The notes under the pieces: generated by a model
What the model was told of the DNA's origin: nothing
The model's database searches: none
What the model saw: only the letters and a program-made list of their open reading frames with translations
Shown: in pieces, positions 1 through 9,933 of the stretch
Layout: each line of letters starts with the position of its first letter
Position numbering within the stretch: the stretch's first letter is position 1
Translations under genes and position numbers: made by a program
Assembly (NCBI GenBank): GCA_026874595.1
Contig: CM049313.1
Coordinates: 54,790,159-54,854,158 of the forward strand
From: Sipunculus nudus
Lineage: Eukaryota > Annelida > Sipuncula > Golfingiida > Sipunculidae
DNA: 64,000 nucleotides
Direction: 5' to 3'

Positions 1-182
1 ACAGTAGCGTAGAGTGCTAATAATATTCAACTGCACGGGTACCTCAAAGATCAGGATGCATATGGGGCAGCAGGTTAGACTGATAGAGCATGTAGGCGCC
101 CGCTTGTCTCGCATGTTCAATGGCATGCGGTGGCTTTATTGGCTTAGAGTTGGAGGTTCCTGACACACATATCACTTTATGA

Positions 183-2801
183 ATGCGGTCTTCTCATGCC
201 ATGGCTCAATGGCGCGGAGATCCACATGATACTACTAGCGGACGAAGAAGAAGTGATCATTTGTTCGAAAATGGCACACTGGAGTCGGACAAAGAGTTCC
301 ACCGCAGGCTTGAAATACTGGACAGCGGGACGTGTTCTGGTGCTAACATTTCTGCGTGGACACCTGACAACGCCGTCATGTCACAGTCTACCGCCAATAA
401 CCGTTTGCCTCCCTTGTACCATGTTTTACTGGTTCATTCCGCTCGTACCAGGGAGAGTCTGAGGACTGCAAGACTCAAAATGCGCACCATGAGGGACGGG
501 TACCTACCGCTTTTACGGCTGAAAGCGAAACGGCTGCACGATGAAGCTGTGACAGACGTCCACGACCGATACCGGACAGAGTTGTTGGACCTCATACGGT
601 TAATGGAACCGGGGACCCAGGACGCGCTGTGCATCGCCGGGGAAAGGGTTAAGGGGTTAGCCGAAGACTTTTTACGACGGACCACAGGCGACACCGCCCG
701 TGCGGCTGAACTCACGGATGCACTCATGGGACATTTGACAACACTGAACGACGCATTCAGTCTACGGCCTCCAGAAATGGTCCATCCAGAGGAAGAGGAC
801 CAGCGCAGGTCTCGTAGCCCATTGCGTCCACCAACATCACGACCCTGCCCTGATGAACTGATGAGTCATGGAAGCAAAGCAGACGCTTCTGTTCCCCCGC
901 TCGTGGAGCAGCTGGTACCCATGATGGTAAAAACGGTAGATGGCCAGACACGTACTAAAAGGGCTTTGCAGACAATGAACATGTCAAAACGCGCGTTGCT
1001 TACGTGCCGCCAACGTTTACCTGCATTCCAACTTCCGACCGAGCATGCGAAAAGAGTACTCGCGGCTTCCACGCAACAGTGTGATCGCCCAGCATTGCCC
1101 GTGTACGGTCCCGAGACACATTTACTTTTCCATATGATTACGTCAAAGGGGAAAAAAATAAAGGATTTCACCAGGTCACGTTTGTCCAGTTTGCAAGATA
1201 CATTGCTCCGGCATGAAATGGGACCAACCGACCCGTCCTTGGCTAACGTGAACCTGGTCCCGCCAGGCCGCCAGGGAAGCAGCGGGGCCTGGAGGGTGCC
1301 ACAGGACAGTAAGGGTTCTTTCGTTACCGTCGCACCAGCATTCGTGCTCGCTGTCAACAACGCCGTGGCAGATGTCGGAACGTTGACTCACCAACTGGAC
1401 TGTGATGCGAACCGGCACTTCTCGGACCTCTACGCCGGCCTTTGGTACCTGTACGCTTGGTATGAGATATCGCAAAATAACCGTCAGATACAATATGTGA
1501 TGTCCCGCAGGTGGGCGGATGTCGTGGCGAGCACGCCAGTGGCTCTCGAGTGTTACTACGACATGTTCCTGACGGGGTTCAAATGCGGAAAGAAGGATTT
1601 AGGTTACAGACCACTGTTGCAAACTGGACTGGAATGGGAGGCCCTCCCTCCTTTAGGAGGTTTTCCAACGGCCGCCTCCGTATCGGGTTCCGTTGCTGCC
1701 ACAACAGGTAACGAATCATGCTGGGAGGGAATACAAAATGGCGTGTCCGAGGCCCAGAGGGATGCAAGTGAAAGTCATATGACGCACGCGGACCCCTTGA
1801 ACCAAAAGGCAGACTGGACACCTTACGTCGTGTGGCCACAGCCATCGTACGGCAGTGCGGAAAAGCTAATGACGTCCTCATGCCACACGGCAGACATGCT
1901 GTACACTATGGTCTTTGGTGCCACGCCCAGGGACGAGGAAGGGAACCCGAGCTACCGGTTAGAGGACAGGCCCATTCAGGCCGTTCTGACAGACGAGAAC
2001 GCATCAGATGACTGCAGGGGCGTCTTCTACGCGTTGTACAAGTACAGTAGCGTTCGGCGAGCAGCAGTGCTAGGGATTAACGTCACGCTGCTGCTGTACG
2101 CTATAGGATGGCACCGGACTAAACAAACATGGGAAGCGTTTACTTCATCTATTTTGATGTATTTGAAAGGTATGGATCGCCGAGTCACCACATCAAGCGC
2201 TTTCCCCGGTTTATGGCTTTTGTGTCTGCTGAACGACAGGCAAGACCTGGCGGGTGCAGTCAAAGCGTACGAGGAAGAATGGGCCAAGCGTAGAGAAACA
2301 GAGAGTGCTGCTGAATCACGGGACACACTATACATCCCCGGAATGGAGATGCACGAATGGATGGACAGGCAATACGACGGGGCACCTTACGCTTTGTTAG
2401 TTCTTCGCCAGCTTGTATACAACCTGACAGATATTGATAAACTCTCCGCAGATATATGTTTGGACCCTACTGCAACTCTCCGCCTTGATGGTAAAAGACA
2501 CAACAAAAAGTCACAGAAACTTGCAAAAATACGGTCCTCTGTTCTGTTACTGCGCAACATAGCATTTCAGGAGGTTGAAAAAAATATAAACGCTTTGGGA
2601 ATTTGTACGGCATCAAACATACAAGAGGGCACAGCAGCACACACAAAATGGTACATACTAAAGAACGCCATATACACCACCATGTACATGTTCAAACCCT
2701 TCGCAAACAATCTGTACTCGACCCCCAAAGGTCACGATTACGTATGGCAATTCATAACACAAGGTTTCACGCATAAGGAAGAACCCAATGTTTTTATGTG
2801 A
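183..2801 (+). CDS. Large protein of unknown function, 872 aa
   Basis: This is an intact 872-codon frame starting at an ATG and ending in TGA, followed about 140 bp later by an AATAAA signal. I do not recognise the family. The first 180 residues are rich in charged residues and probably helical; around residues 200-225 there is a short Pro/Arg/Ser-rich, probably disordered linker. The rest looks globular, with scattered Trp/Tyr and no signal peptide or obvious membrane segment. A second in-frame ATG seven codons in could be the real start. Size and lack of membrane features would suit a structural or tegument protein, but that is only inference. The convergent neighbour begins its 3' end 230 bp away. 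That this is a real gene is fairly certain from its length; the function is unknown. Confidence 0.8.
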   Translation: MRSSHAMAQWRGDPHDTTSGRRRSDHLFENGTLESDKEFHRRLEILDSGTCSGANISAWTPDNAVMSQSTANNRLPPLYHVLLVHSARTRESLRTARLKMRTMRDGYLPLLRLKAKRLHDEAVTDVHDRYRTELLDLIRLMEPGTQDALCIAGERVKGLAEDFLRRTTGDTARAAELTDALMGHLTTLNDAFSLRPPEMVHPEEEDQRRSRSPLRPPTSRPCPDELMSHGSKADASVPPLVEQLVPMMVKTVDGQTRTKRALQTMNMSKRALLTCRQRLPAFQLPTEHAKRVLAASTQQCDRPALPVYGPETHLLFHMITSKGKKIKDFTRSRLSSLQDTLLRHEMGPTDPSLANVNLVPPGRQGSSGAWRVPQDSKGSFVTVAPAFVLAVNNAVADVGTLTHQLDCDANRHFSDLYAGLWYLYAWYEISQNNRQIQYVMSRRWADVVASTPVALECYYDMFLTGFKCGKKDLGYRPLLQTGLEWEALPPLGGFPTAASVSGSVAATTGNESCWEGIQNGVSEAQRDASESHMTHADPLNQKADWTPYVVWPQPSYGSAEKLMTSSCHTADMLYTMVFGATPRDEEGNPSYRLEDRPIQAVLTDENASDDCRGVFYALYKYSSVRRAAVLGINVTLLLYAIGWHRTKQTWEAFTSSILMYLKGMDRRVTTSSAFPGLWLLCLLNDRQDLAGAVKAYEEEWAKRRETESAAESRDTLYIPGMEMHEWMDRQYDGAPYALLVLRQLVYNLTDIDKLSADICLDPTATLRLDGKRHNKKSQKLAKIRSSVLLLRNIAFQEVEKNINALGICTASNIQEGTAAHTKWYILKNAIYTTMYMFKPFANNLYSTPKGHDYVWQFITQGFTHKEEPNVFM

Positions 2802-2943
2802 ATGTCGTATTCGAGAATGGCATCCATACACACGCATACTTATACACATTTGAATAGATTCACAAGAGATATTGCATAATGCTTAAGTATAATATGTCAA
2901 ACTGATATTTTGTGAACACTGTTGCTTTATATTATATATCAAC

Positions 2944-2949
2944 AATAAA
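2944..2949 (+). terminator. Polyadenylation signal AATAAA
   Basis: A canonical AATAAA lies about 140 bp after the stop codon of the 872-aa gene, in an AT-rich stretch between two convergent genes. Confidence 0.6.
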
Positions 2950-3032
2950 ACAGTTGTATGTCCATGATCTATTGTTTGTTATACATACATAGATATGTGT
3001 GTGTGTTGAAACATTAGTTTATATTTTGCTAT

Positions 3033-6000
3033 TTAAAGTTTGTAAGGTTCGACAGCGGGGGTGAGTCCTGATGTGGAGGTCCACGCCTGACACGTCATTT
3101 CTAATGTGTCCCACGGCACCTGCTGCTGCTTTTCGTTCACGTCTCCGTCAACAGCCCACAAGGCGTGGCGTTTCTGTTGAAGCCATGTGAAATAAGCGTA
3201 AACGCCATTTACAGGTGACAAGGACCCAACTGACGGGTCGGCTGTGCAGTCGTACAAAGCGGACACGAAATCGCCATTGCGGGACCTGTAAGCTGTGCTT
3301 TGCCCGCTGAGAACAGAATCGGTCTTCCGCCCTACCCTGCCAAAACGGTCAGTTGGTCCGTGGCGTGCTCGTTGTGCGCAAGGGTCGTAATCGGCCGAGC
3401 ACAACTGCAATGGTTTACACGCTGCAGGCGAAAACCGTTTGCGGAGTGTGCGCGCCAGCTGCGGCATATGGGGCCCGCTCCCGACGGCCACTGAACCCCA
3501 CGTATATACAAACGGGCAGTCTTCGGACTGATCGCAATCTCCCTCCGAAGCGGTGCTTTTTTCTGCGCGGCCCCGCGTGTCTCTCAAGTTGTAGACGCAC
3601 GAAATCAGACGTGACGCCAGAAAATTTAATGGGCACTCATTGGCGCGTTCCGTGTTTTGCATGGCCCTCTGCATTGCAAGGTCGAGCTCTCCTACGCTTT
3701 CAATGACACGCCGATGGGACTCCACCAGTGCATGCAGGGTGTGTGGGTTGCTGGCTTTCGGGTACGTGGCGGAACAGCATTTGTGAAGATTGCACGGCAA
3801 AGACGCGGTGACTGACCTGTTTTCATCAACGTCGGCGTCCTCGACCGCCACGCATCCCGGCGTCTTGCCCGTGTTGCCCCCCACAGGGGTAACGTGAATA
3901 TTTTTGATACGTAGACGTGTGGTGCACTTAATTGGGACGAGGACAGACAGTGCCACACCTGGAAACTTCCTTGCTTTCACCGCGCGTGTGTACCTGACCA
4001 TTTTCCCTGGAATGCGTGACACGTTCGTTGGTCCGTGGTGGTCCACGCAAAAATTAACATTCACGACGACAATACCGGGAACGTTCCGGGTCAAGTGGTG
4101 CTGCGCAACCGGGTCGGAAATGTGGGCACACACATGCCGTTGGAGTTCCGAGAGAAGGAGATTCTGTATACCTCCCCTGTTGTTGTTGGTCCGTTGGATC
4201 ATGAGCCCTTGACTACGTTGAGCACTTCTAGAGAATGTTGCACCGGAATGATTTTTTACGGTCCCTTCAGAACTGTACGTGGTCATCCTGGGGCCGCTGA
4301 ACGTGACGTACACGCGATTCGTATCAAAAGCCGTGCCTCCCCATGCAAGGTGTACGGCACCTGCCGTATCACCGCTTCCAAGTACGGCGCCCCCTTGACT
4401 GGAACTGCCCCAGACGGAAATATACGGAGACGCCAGGGGGATCTTCCCATAAACAGGGTGAGGCATTTTGCAGTCGTCAGAACCCGTCGCACGCCAGACA
4501 ACCTGGGTGGCATCGTCATTAAAAGACAGACACTGCAGCACGTGCACATCCAGCAAACCCGGATCGGGTCGCTGGTCTGTGTCTGGAACGCTTGACGCTT
4601 GGCGCGCCGACCGATAGACATCACTCAGTGCTTCGTCTGAATTGCAGGGAGCGGGTACAGGATGGACATTAGGGTTCCGTATAAGATCGTTCAGCGTTTC
4701 CAAAATCCCGACGAAGCGCGCAGAAGCTGCAGTGCCCTCTTGCGCGGTCTGTGGATGAGCGTTCTGCCAGTTGTTGGTTTTCCACGGCATAACGTCTCGC
4801 CATTCCCTGTGTAGAGACACGGTCGCGGGGACATAGTGAGCCTTCCACCAGGCTGTGGCCGGACACGAGACGTGACTCTCCGACACGTCTGTCGCATCTC
4901 GTGCATGGCCACACCGTCTCGGAGAAACCGCGCAACCGACTGCAAGATGTAACAGTAACCGTTTGATCTGAACAGACCTGCACCCGAATCCAAGAAGACA
5001 ACTCGTCGGGTGTCTTTGACCGCTCCCAGACCCATTTTCCAGGCTGACCTTTTCATGATCTGCCTGCCATTCCAAAATGTCCCAGCATTCAGGGCAAGGT
5101 GTTTCAGCCGGCCCAGCTGCTTCAGTCCTTTTGTGACAGAAGTGGTCCGTTTCTGGCGCACCTGACGGAAACCAAACCCAGAACATGTCGCTGTTTTTGT
5201 TCCATTTCTTTTTAGAAGGTCCAGTCTTCTCATCTCTCACACAGCTGCGCGGCGAAGTTGATTGGAAACCACCTCGGGTGAGCACGTCGGGAATTAAACT
5301 AGACCTGTGGTGCCAAGGCACACTGAAACTGCGGGCCCGAGGATCGTGGGAACTAGGCGGTTTGAAACGCAAGAGGCCCTGGGACGTACGGTATGCTTTA
5401 AGGAAGAGGTCGTGCCTGTAAGCCTTTATGCCCGGCACGCCTACGAAACCGTCCACCTCCGTGAACGGGATGCAAACCTCATTGGCCTGTCGATTGACTT
5501 GGCTCACGAGGTTTCTGCACGTGTTCAACAGGTGGTGCACAGCATGACATATGTTCCACACACCTTCACCACGTTTGATAAAAGTTACTCTTTCGTTTGC
5601 GGCCTGCGCAAGCGCATCTGCGATCTGTTCAGTACGCAAGATGGCATTGTACTCCCCGAACATGCCTGTGTCTACAGCGTATTGCATCCAGGCGACGTTT
5701 GCAGCCTCCCACCACCCCGCTGCTGCGGTACGGCGCAGAGTCTGAACGGGAATCGGCAGCGCCTTTTCTGCCAGGGCGTTCTGTATGAATACAGGGTACT
5801 TATGACTGCATATACCTATGGCACGTTCAGGGGACAAAAGTCTGCACAGGAGATACAAGAGGGCTGAATCGGGCACGCGACTCAGAGACGGTAAGCATGC
5901 TTCCATTAGCATGCGGTCGAACAACGTGTGGAAGTGTTCAGCTGGACGCGTGGACGGGTTGCTACCTGACACCGCCCATGAATCTAAATGTGGCTTACAA

Positions 6001-6758
6001 CTGACATGGCCTGATGGCCACACGATAAAAAAACGAGACCTGACGCACGTCCGCGTTTCCAGGCACAGGCGTTTTGCTGACGGGGCCCGTCCGTCAGTAT
6101 CGTCCAGATCTGGTTGACATGTTCCCGCGTAACGGCAGAAACCGGCCGATGCTCTGTTCCATTCAGGTGTAGCGTTCCAAGCAGGGGGCTGCTTGCCACA
6201 ACGAGCAGACAGGCCGTTCCACGTGTCCGTCACGTCGTAAGCTAGCACGTCGCGTGCCAACTCTTCTTTTGCTGAGTCCTGATATGGACATATCACCCTG
6301 ACATGCACAACACCCGCCCCTTCGACCATCCGTGTCGCGGCATGTTCCAGTGCCACGATGAAACGGTGACGTAAATGTTCTGATATATCATCGGCACCCG
6401 GTGTGCAGAAACGGGCCAGCAAGACAGCCACTTTTGTCATACGGACACCGTCCACATCCGGCACGGGCTGTGAAACGCACCACCGGGTCCCGCAAGCCTT
6501 TACAACGCTGTCGACCAGTTCAACTTCTCTCTTGTAGTCAGTGTGAGTGGAGGGTGGGAACGGGAAACTGCGCGCAAACAGGTGACCGAATATCTGAAGG
6601 AGACGACGGTGATCCCAACCGTCTTTTGATTGTGCATGATAATCCCTCACCTTGTGTACTGGGACCCATTCATCAAGGATGCAAGGTGTGTCGATCCTGG
6701 CAGAAACCTGGCACAGGTCCTCCATCCCGCTTCCTCTCTCCACAGCCTGTAACTGCAA
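3033..6758 (-). CDS. Large protein of unknown function, 1241 aa
   Basis: This intact minus-strand frame of 1241 codons is one of the largest in the window. It has no signal peptide and no clear membrane segment. It is Cys/His-rich throughout, with several paired cysteines (for example CPEC near the middle) that could bind metal, but I cannot assemble them into a known finger. There is no Walker A motif. Its length would fit a herpesvirus primase-type or large inner-tegument protein, but I see no diagnostic catalytic motif and make no functional call. The start ATG lies about 75 bp from a perfect 20-bp palindrome at 6835-6854, which may be part of its promoter. Confidence 0.8.
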   Translation of the reverse strand: MQLQAVERGSGMEDLCQVSARIDTPCILDEWVPVHKVRDYHAQSKDGWDHRRLLQIFGHLFARSFPFPPSTHTDYKREVELVDSVVKACGTRWCVSQPVPDVDGVRMTKVAVLLARFCTPGADDISEHLRHRFIVALEHAATRMVEGAGVVHVRVICPYQDSAKEELARDVLAYDVTDTWNGLSARCGKQPPAWNATPEWNRASAGFCRYAGTCQPDLDDTDGRAPSAKRLCLETRTCVRSRFFIVWPSGHVSCKPHLDSWAVSGSNPSTRPAEHFHTLFDRMLMEACLPSLSRVPDSALLYLLCRLLSPERAIGICSHKYPVFIQNALAEKALPIPVQTLRRTAAAGWWEAANVAWMQYAVDTGMFGEYNAILRTEQIADALAQAANERVTFIKRGEGVWNICHAVHHLLNTCRNLVSQVNRQANEVCIPFTEVDGFVGVPGIKAYRHDLFLKAYRTSQGLLRFKPPSSHDPRARSFSVPWHHRSSLIPDVLTRGGFQSTSPRSCVRDEKTGPSKKKWNKNSDMFWVWFPSGAPETDHFCHKRTEAAGPAETPCPECWDILEWQADHEKVSLENGSGSGQRHPTSCLLGFGCRSVQIKRLLLHLAVGCAVSPRRCGHARDATDVSESHVSCPATAWWKAHYVPATVSLHREWRDVMPWKTNNWQNAHPQTAQEGTAASARFVGILETLNDLIRNPNVHPVPAPCNSDEALSDVYRSARQASSVPDTDQRPDPGLLDVHVLQCLSFNDDATQVVWRATGSDDCKMPHPVYGKIPLASPYISVWGSSSQGGAVLGSGDTAGAVHLAWGGTAFDTNRVYVTFSGPRMTTYSSEGTVKNHSGATFSRSAQRSQGLMIQRTNNNRGGIQNLLLSELQRHVCAHISDPVAQHHLTRNVPGIVVVNVNFCVDHHGPTNVSRIPGKMVRYTRAVKARKFPGVALSVLVPIKCTTRLRIKNIHVTPVGGNTGKTPGCVAVEDADVDENRSVTASLPCNLHKCCSATYPKASNPHTLHALVESHRRVIESVGELDLAMQRAMQNTERANECPLNFLASRLISCVYNLRDTRGRAEKSTASEGDCDQSEDCPFVYTWGSVAVGSGPHMPQLARTLRKRFSPAACKPLQLCSADYDPCAQRARHGPTDRFGRVGRKTDSVLSGQSTAYRSRNGDFVSALYDCTADPSVGSLSPVNGVYAYFTWLQQKRHALWAVDGDVNEKQQQVPWDTLEMTCQAWTSTSGLTPAVEPYKL

Positions 6759-6834
6759 TTATGATATGCAACACACTGGCTAACATCGGTGCGTGTCTGT
6801 TTTTTTTATACATCCTAATCTGCTACTGAATCAT

Positions 6835-6854
6835 GATCACGTGATCACGTGATC
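6835..6854. promoter_or_regulatory. Perfect 20-bp palindrome with two CACGTG cores
   Basis: The 20 bases read identically on both strands and contain two overlapping GATCACGTGATC units, each with an E-box core CACGTG. It lies in the 276-bp gap upstream of the 1241-aa gene (minus strand) and downstream of the 399-aa gene. It could be a protein-binding promoter element or an origin-associated palindrome; the sequence alone does not decide. Confidence 0.5.
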
Positions 6855-6958
6855 TATCTGGCGTAAGAAGACTGCTATGAATGACACATCCATCACACAC
6901 AATAATGCTATACCACACACCTTTTTCAAATAAAAACAAACAACAGCATGCCATATTT

Positions 6959-6964
6959 TTTATT
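6959..6964 (-). terminator. Polyadenylation signal AATAAA (minus strand)
   Basis: TTTATT on the plus strand, 70 bp beyond the stop codon of the 399-aa membrane protein, suits its 3' end. Confidence 0.5.
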
Positions 6965-7034
6965 GCATTTACAATCCACCATGTACATTGCTCATATATA
7001 TATAGAGCGAGAGAAAGATGTTTTTCATGCCTTG

Positions 7035-8234
7035 TCAATGCAATACAACTCTTTTCAGGAACGTTGCTGCATCGTATATGTCTCTCGTGAAGTTTCCCGG
7101 GATGACATGGAGGCGCAACCACGAGATCGCGTCTATAGACCTTTGGCCACCACAAACGTATAAGCACACAACAAACAAAGCTGTACAAATACACGAAAAT
7201 ACTAAGTACACCTTGCATGCATACAGTCGGCGAACGTGGCACAAAAAAAAAAGCAGAACCAGACTCGAGACACTCGTCAGAAACCACGTAAGTACACGCA
7301 CCACATTACCAACGAGGCTGCTGGAGAACCGAGGCCATATGTGCGTTCTCCTAAAGCGCATCCACAGTTTCCTGAAAGGCAGGTTCGGATCGGACGCCGC
7401 CAGCAGGCTGTGCAAGGTGGTCTTAGATCGTCCGTACAGTCCTGTCCTTTCCTGGCATTTCGAATCAGCATTACGGGACCAAAATTCGGCGACTGCCCTG
7501 TCTTCTTCCTGTAAAATGTTCCTTGAACGGTTCACCAGACTACCGTCGTATTTCACGGCTGATCCCGCCTGCATGCGCTTCTTGTAATTCACAAGACGCA
7601 GAGGATATACTGGCCCGGCTGTAGTCTGCACGTCCTGCGATACCCGTTCCAAACATATGGCGTCTTCCTCGACACTTTCACTTTCTGTTTCGGAATCTGT
7701 GCAGTATACAGAGCAATCAGAGTCACTGGAACTGTCTTCGTTGTCATCAACGACGTCGCTGTGAGTGACGCGCGGATGCCGCAGGAAACTGTGTAAGGGG
7801 ACCATGCAAGGCATCTCACCCGCGCTGGTTTCACCCAGCGGCTGGATGTACTCGGTATTCACCTTGTGATACGTCATGTCGCAGTCTGGCTCTGTTTCCG
7901 ACCCGGGGCGTCTCACGATGGACACGAGTCCACCAGCAGCCTGACTCATTAATTTCAGATACCATGTCCCCGACCCGTCCAGCACCCGTAATACTTTGTA
8001 CAGCGAAGATAGGCTAACCCGTTTGATACCTGCGCAGCTGCCGATGTTGACGCAGGCGGGTGTATTGGGATCAGAAACAGACGGACATACATGTTCCCCC
8101 AATAACCTGAAATCCAAAGAATGTTTGGGGTTTTCATATTGCATGTGAGCCTGCACGACGTCCCGAAGTGCGGGCGGCCGTTCACTTCCCTTCCCTGCAG
8201 CGTGATCCTCAAACATGCCTTCCCTGACCTCCAA
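7035..8234 (-). CDS. Putative membrane protein with two C-terminal hydrophobic segments, 399 aa
   Basis: The 399-residue product has no N-terminal signal peptide. A strongly acidic Ser/Asp/Glu stretch lies around residues 165-195. Two hydrophobic segments near residues 305-330 and 337-360 look like a membrane hairpin or double-pass anchor, followed by a short polar tail. This suggests a tail-anchored or double-spanning envelope or endomembrane protein with a large cytosolic N-terminal part. I do not recognise the family. Its first codons overlap the last 26 bases of the small gene at 8209-8562 in another frame, so the two may share a transcript. Confidence 0.7.
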   Translation of the reverse strand: MEVREGMFEDHAAGKGSERPPALRDVVQAHMQYENPKHSLDFRLLGEHVCPSVSDPNTPACVNIGSCAGIKRVSLSSLYKVLRVLDGSGTWYLKLMSQAAGGLVSIVRRPGSETEPDCDMTYHKVNTEYIQPLGETSAGEMPCMVPLHSFLRHPRVTHSDVVDDNEDSSSDSDCSVYCTDSETESESVEEDAICLERVSQDVQTTAGPVYPLRLVNYKKRMQAGSAVKYDGSLVNRSRNILQEEDRAVAEFWSRNADSKCQERTGLYGRSKTTLHSLLAASDPNLPFRKLWMRFRRTHIWPRFSSSLVGNVVRVLTWFLTSVSSLVLLFFLCHVRRLYACKVYLVFSCICTALFVVCLYVCGGQRSIDAISWLRLHVIPGNFTRDIYDAATFLKRVVLH

Positions 8235-8562
8235 TGCTGGTGCAGTCCCGAAGCAGACGTAGATTGTTGGTCACAGCTTTGGAGTGTACTTCACAAAAGT
8301 GTCCGTCTCTTGCGCTCTGAATGGCAGATGCCCTGACCCCGGTCACAACAAAATGTTGGAGAGCAGACAGTGAGGTGCAAGGTCGATTATCCTTTGTCCG
8401 TGGAAATGTGTCCAGTAGCTCTCTCGGTGTCACGGTCTGGAAGTACACCAGATCGGTTGCGGGCGATGACTGCTGCTGAGTCGCGCGTGACGCATCATTA
8501 CCCGACCCATCGGCAGTCTGTTGATACATACGGGCACGTGTCAGATTTTCCGAACATAACAC
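8209..8562 (-). CDS. Small protein of unknown function, 117 aa
   Basis: This 117-codon minus-strand frame ends inside the start of the 399-aa gene. The product is polar, with Gln/Ser/Asp-rich N-terminal residues, one pair of cysteines, and no signal peptide or membrane segment. An AT-rich TTAAATAAAAGG element lies about 35 bp upstream of its ATG on the minus strand and could act as its TATA-like box; the same bases contain the AATAAA signal of the terminase gene. It fills the only gap between the membrane protein and the terminase 3' end, which argues that it is a real gene. No family recognised. Confidence 0.5.
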   Translation of the reverse strand: MLCSENLTRARMYQQTADGSGNDASRATQQQSSPATDLVYFQTVTPRELLDTFPRTKDNRPCTSLSALQHFVVTGVRASAIQSARDGHFCEVHSKAVTNNLRLLRDCTSIGGQGRHV

Positions 8563-8594
8563 GCAGTGCGTACCATTTTAGGACATGTGCCCCT

Positions 8595-8600
8595 TTTATT
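8595..8600 (-). terminator. Polyadenylation signal for the terminase transcript
   Basis: TTTATT on the plus strand (AATAAA on the minus strand) lies 23 bp past the terminase stop codon and overlaps the promoter region of the 117-aa gene. Confidence 0.6.
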
Positions 8601-8622
8601 TAAGGGGAAAACATCGTGCATC

Positions 8623-9813
8623 CTAAATAATGGACGTGTGCAACGGTGCCAACTCATGTACGTTAAAGTTTTCGTTTCTCTCGTTTAGCAACAGGTTGTA
8701 TGCCAGTATCAGGGAAAGGGCCACGTCATCCTGTGTATGATCGTGGGGCTTTCGGTCCGGCCGGAATTTCGACAGCTGCTCCGTGATCAAATTTCTAGCG
8801 TCCAACCCGGCATGCTCAAGTGCCGAGCTGGCGAGGCTCATTGACAAACGCACGATGCGACTGTTGAATGCACTTTGAAAGAGGGACACTAAAGTTTTTT
8901 TCTGTTTGTCCAGGAAGAAACCCGCAACCTCGGCTGTCCCGAAATCCCGCACGGATTGGAGCCCAACCGTCTTGGCATCCTTCTCTGTCCTCCTCCTGTG
9001 GGTGAATTGAAACGACAGCGACCGAACCGGCCCGGCCATTTTTTTGGCGGCGTTGTGTATATTCACAACACGCTGCAGCAGGCGCAAAACCGCCAGCCCA
9101 ATGAAAACTTCCGCTGGTACGCTGTGTTCTATCAAACGCACCTCGTCCAATCCGAGGACGACCGCCATGCGCCTGGTTTTGTTTGAGGGGACCCTGCGGG
9201 AAACACGACCGGACGGCGGAGCGCCAGGTGTGTAACGACACACGCAAGCTATTCCTGAAGCAGACACCGACACGTTGGTGGTGTAAGCTGGGTCCACGTA
9301 CACAAACAATGTATCACCCAAACAATCGACATTGTTGAATGTATCCAAGTCATTCAAACCGTCTTTCATTTCTTGCAGGACAGATCGTGAAAAAAGCCCA
9401 ACCTCATCCCCCGAATTCTGCCCATCCGGCTGCCCGTCGCCGCGCCCCAGACTAACGCCCATATTTTCTGTTTCGTAGCTGTGAGGTTCCAACGTGTTCA
9501 TAACCGTCTTTTGTACAACGTCCGTCGTGATGTGAGGCGGCAGGGACATGACGTAGTGGTGACACGCTATGGCTTCCGGCGACTCGGCAACGCGTGGAAC
9601 GTCTGCAGGACAGCTGAAGCACACGCGGTAGTAAGCAACCCCTGTCCGTTCCAACTTCAGTAAGGCGCATGTATTCTCAGCCGACGTGTTCATCGAAGAT
9701 GTGAGCACCAACTTGGTCCCTCTGCGGTTCACATAAGGCAACAGGTGTGTCAACGTTTTCACAAATCCAGCTTCGTCAACATACACGATGTCGTACGTGT
9801 GACCCCTGCCAGC
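8623..9813 (-). CDS. Terminase large subunit (ATPase/nuclease), exon 2
   Basis: This exon encodes the C-terminal 396 residues of the DNA-packaging motor ATPase (HSV UL15 family), which cuts concatemeric DNA and drives it into the capsid. A Walker B motif, VYVDEAGF, sits 10 residues into the exon. Further on are the nuclease signatures YVDPAYTTN and a C-terminal acidic DDVALSLILAY, all typical of herpesvirus terminase. The exon starts at a consensus acceptor: a pyrimidine-rich tract ending in TTTCAG, AG at 9814-9815, reading frame phase 0. The open frame continues upstream to an ATG at 9954, but that extension is hydrophobic, unlike terminase, and has no Walker A; it is intron. The missing N-terminal half is exon 1 at 15625-16776. 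Confidence 0.93.
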   Translation of the reverse strand, partial: AGRGHTYDIVYVDEAGFVKTLTHLLPYVNRRGTKLVLTSSMNTSAENTCALLKLERTGVAYYRVCFSCPADVPRVAESPEAIACHHYVMSLPPHITTDVVQKTVMNTLEPHSYETENMGVSLGRGDGQPDGQNSGDEVGLFSRSVLQEMKDGLNDLDTFNNVDCLGDTLFVYVDPAYTTNVSVSASGIACVCRYTPGAPPSGRVSRRVPSNKTRRMAVVLGLDEVRLIEHSVPAEVFIGLAVLRLLQRVVNIHNAAKKMAGPVRSLSFQFTHRRRTEKDAKTVGLQSVRDFGTAEVAGFFLDKQKKTLVSLFQSAFNSRIVRLSMSLASSALEHAGLDARNLITEQLSKFRPDRKPHDHTQDDVALSLILAYNLLLNERNENFNVHELAPLHTSII

Positions 9814-9877
9814 CTGAAACGAACGAGGAAAGAACACGTCACTGATTATAAAAAAGGCCATGGTGGCGACACAACAA

Positions 9878-9885
9878 TATAAAAG
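9878..9885 (+). promoter_or_regulatory. TATA box for the 83-aa gene
   Basis: TATAAAAG lies 49 bp upstream of the ATG at 9934; a second TATA-like run lies 30 bp further upstream. Both are inside the terminase intron, just before exon 2. Confidence 0.6.
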
Positions 9886-9933
9886 CACGTGAGTGCGCAG
9901 ATTCATCAGACACATATTCAAAAGGGAGGGTGG

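Noticed and set aside
3033-6758. Primase-type assignment for the 1241-aa protein
   Set aside because: Length fits, and acidic pairs occur, but no convincing primase catalytic motif or zinc finger could be lined up; left as unknown.
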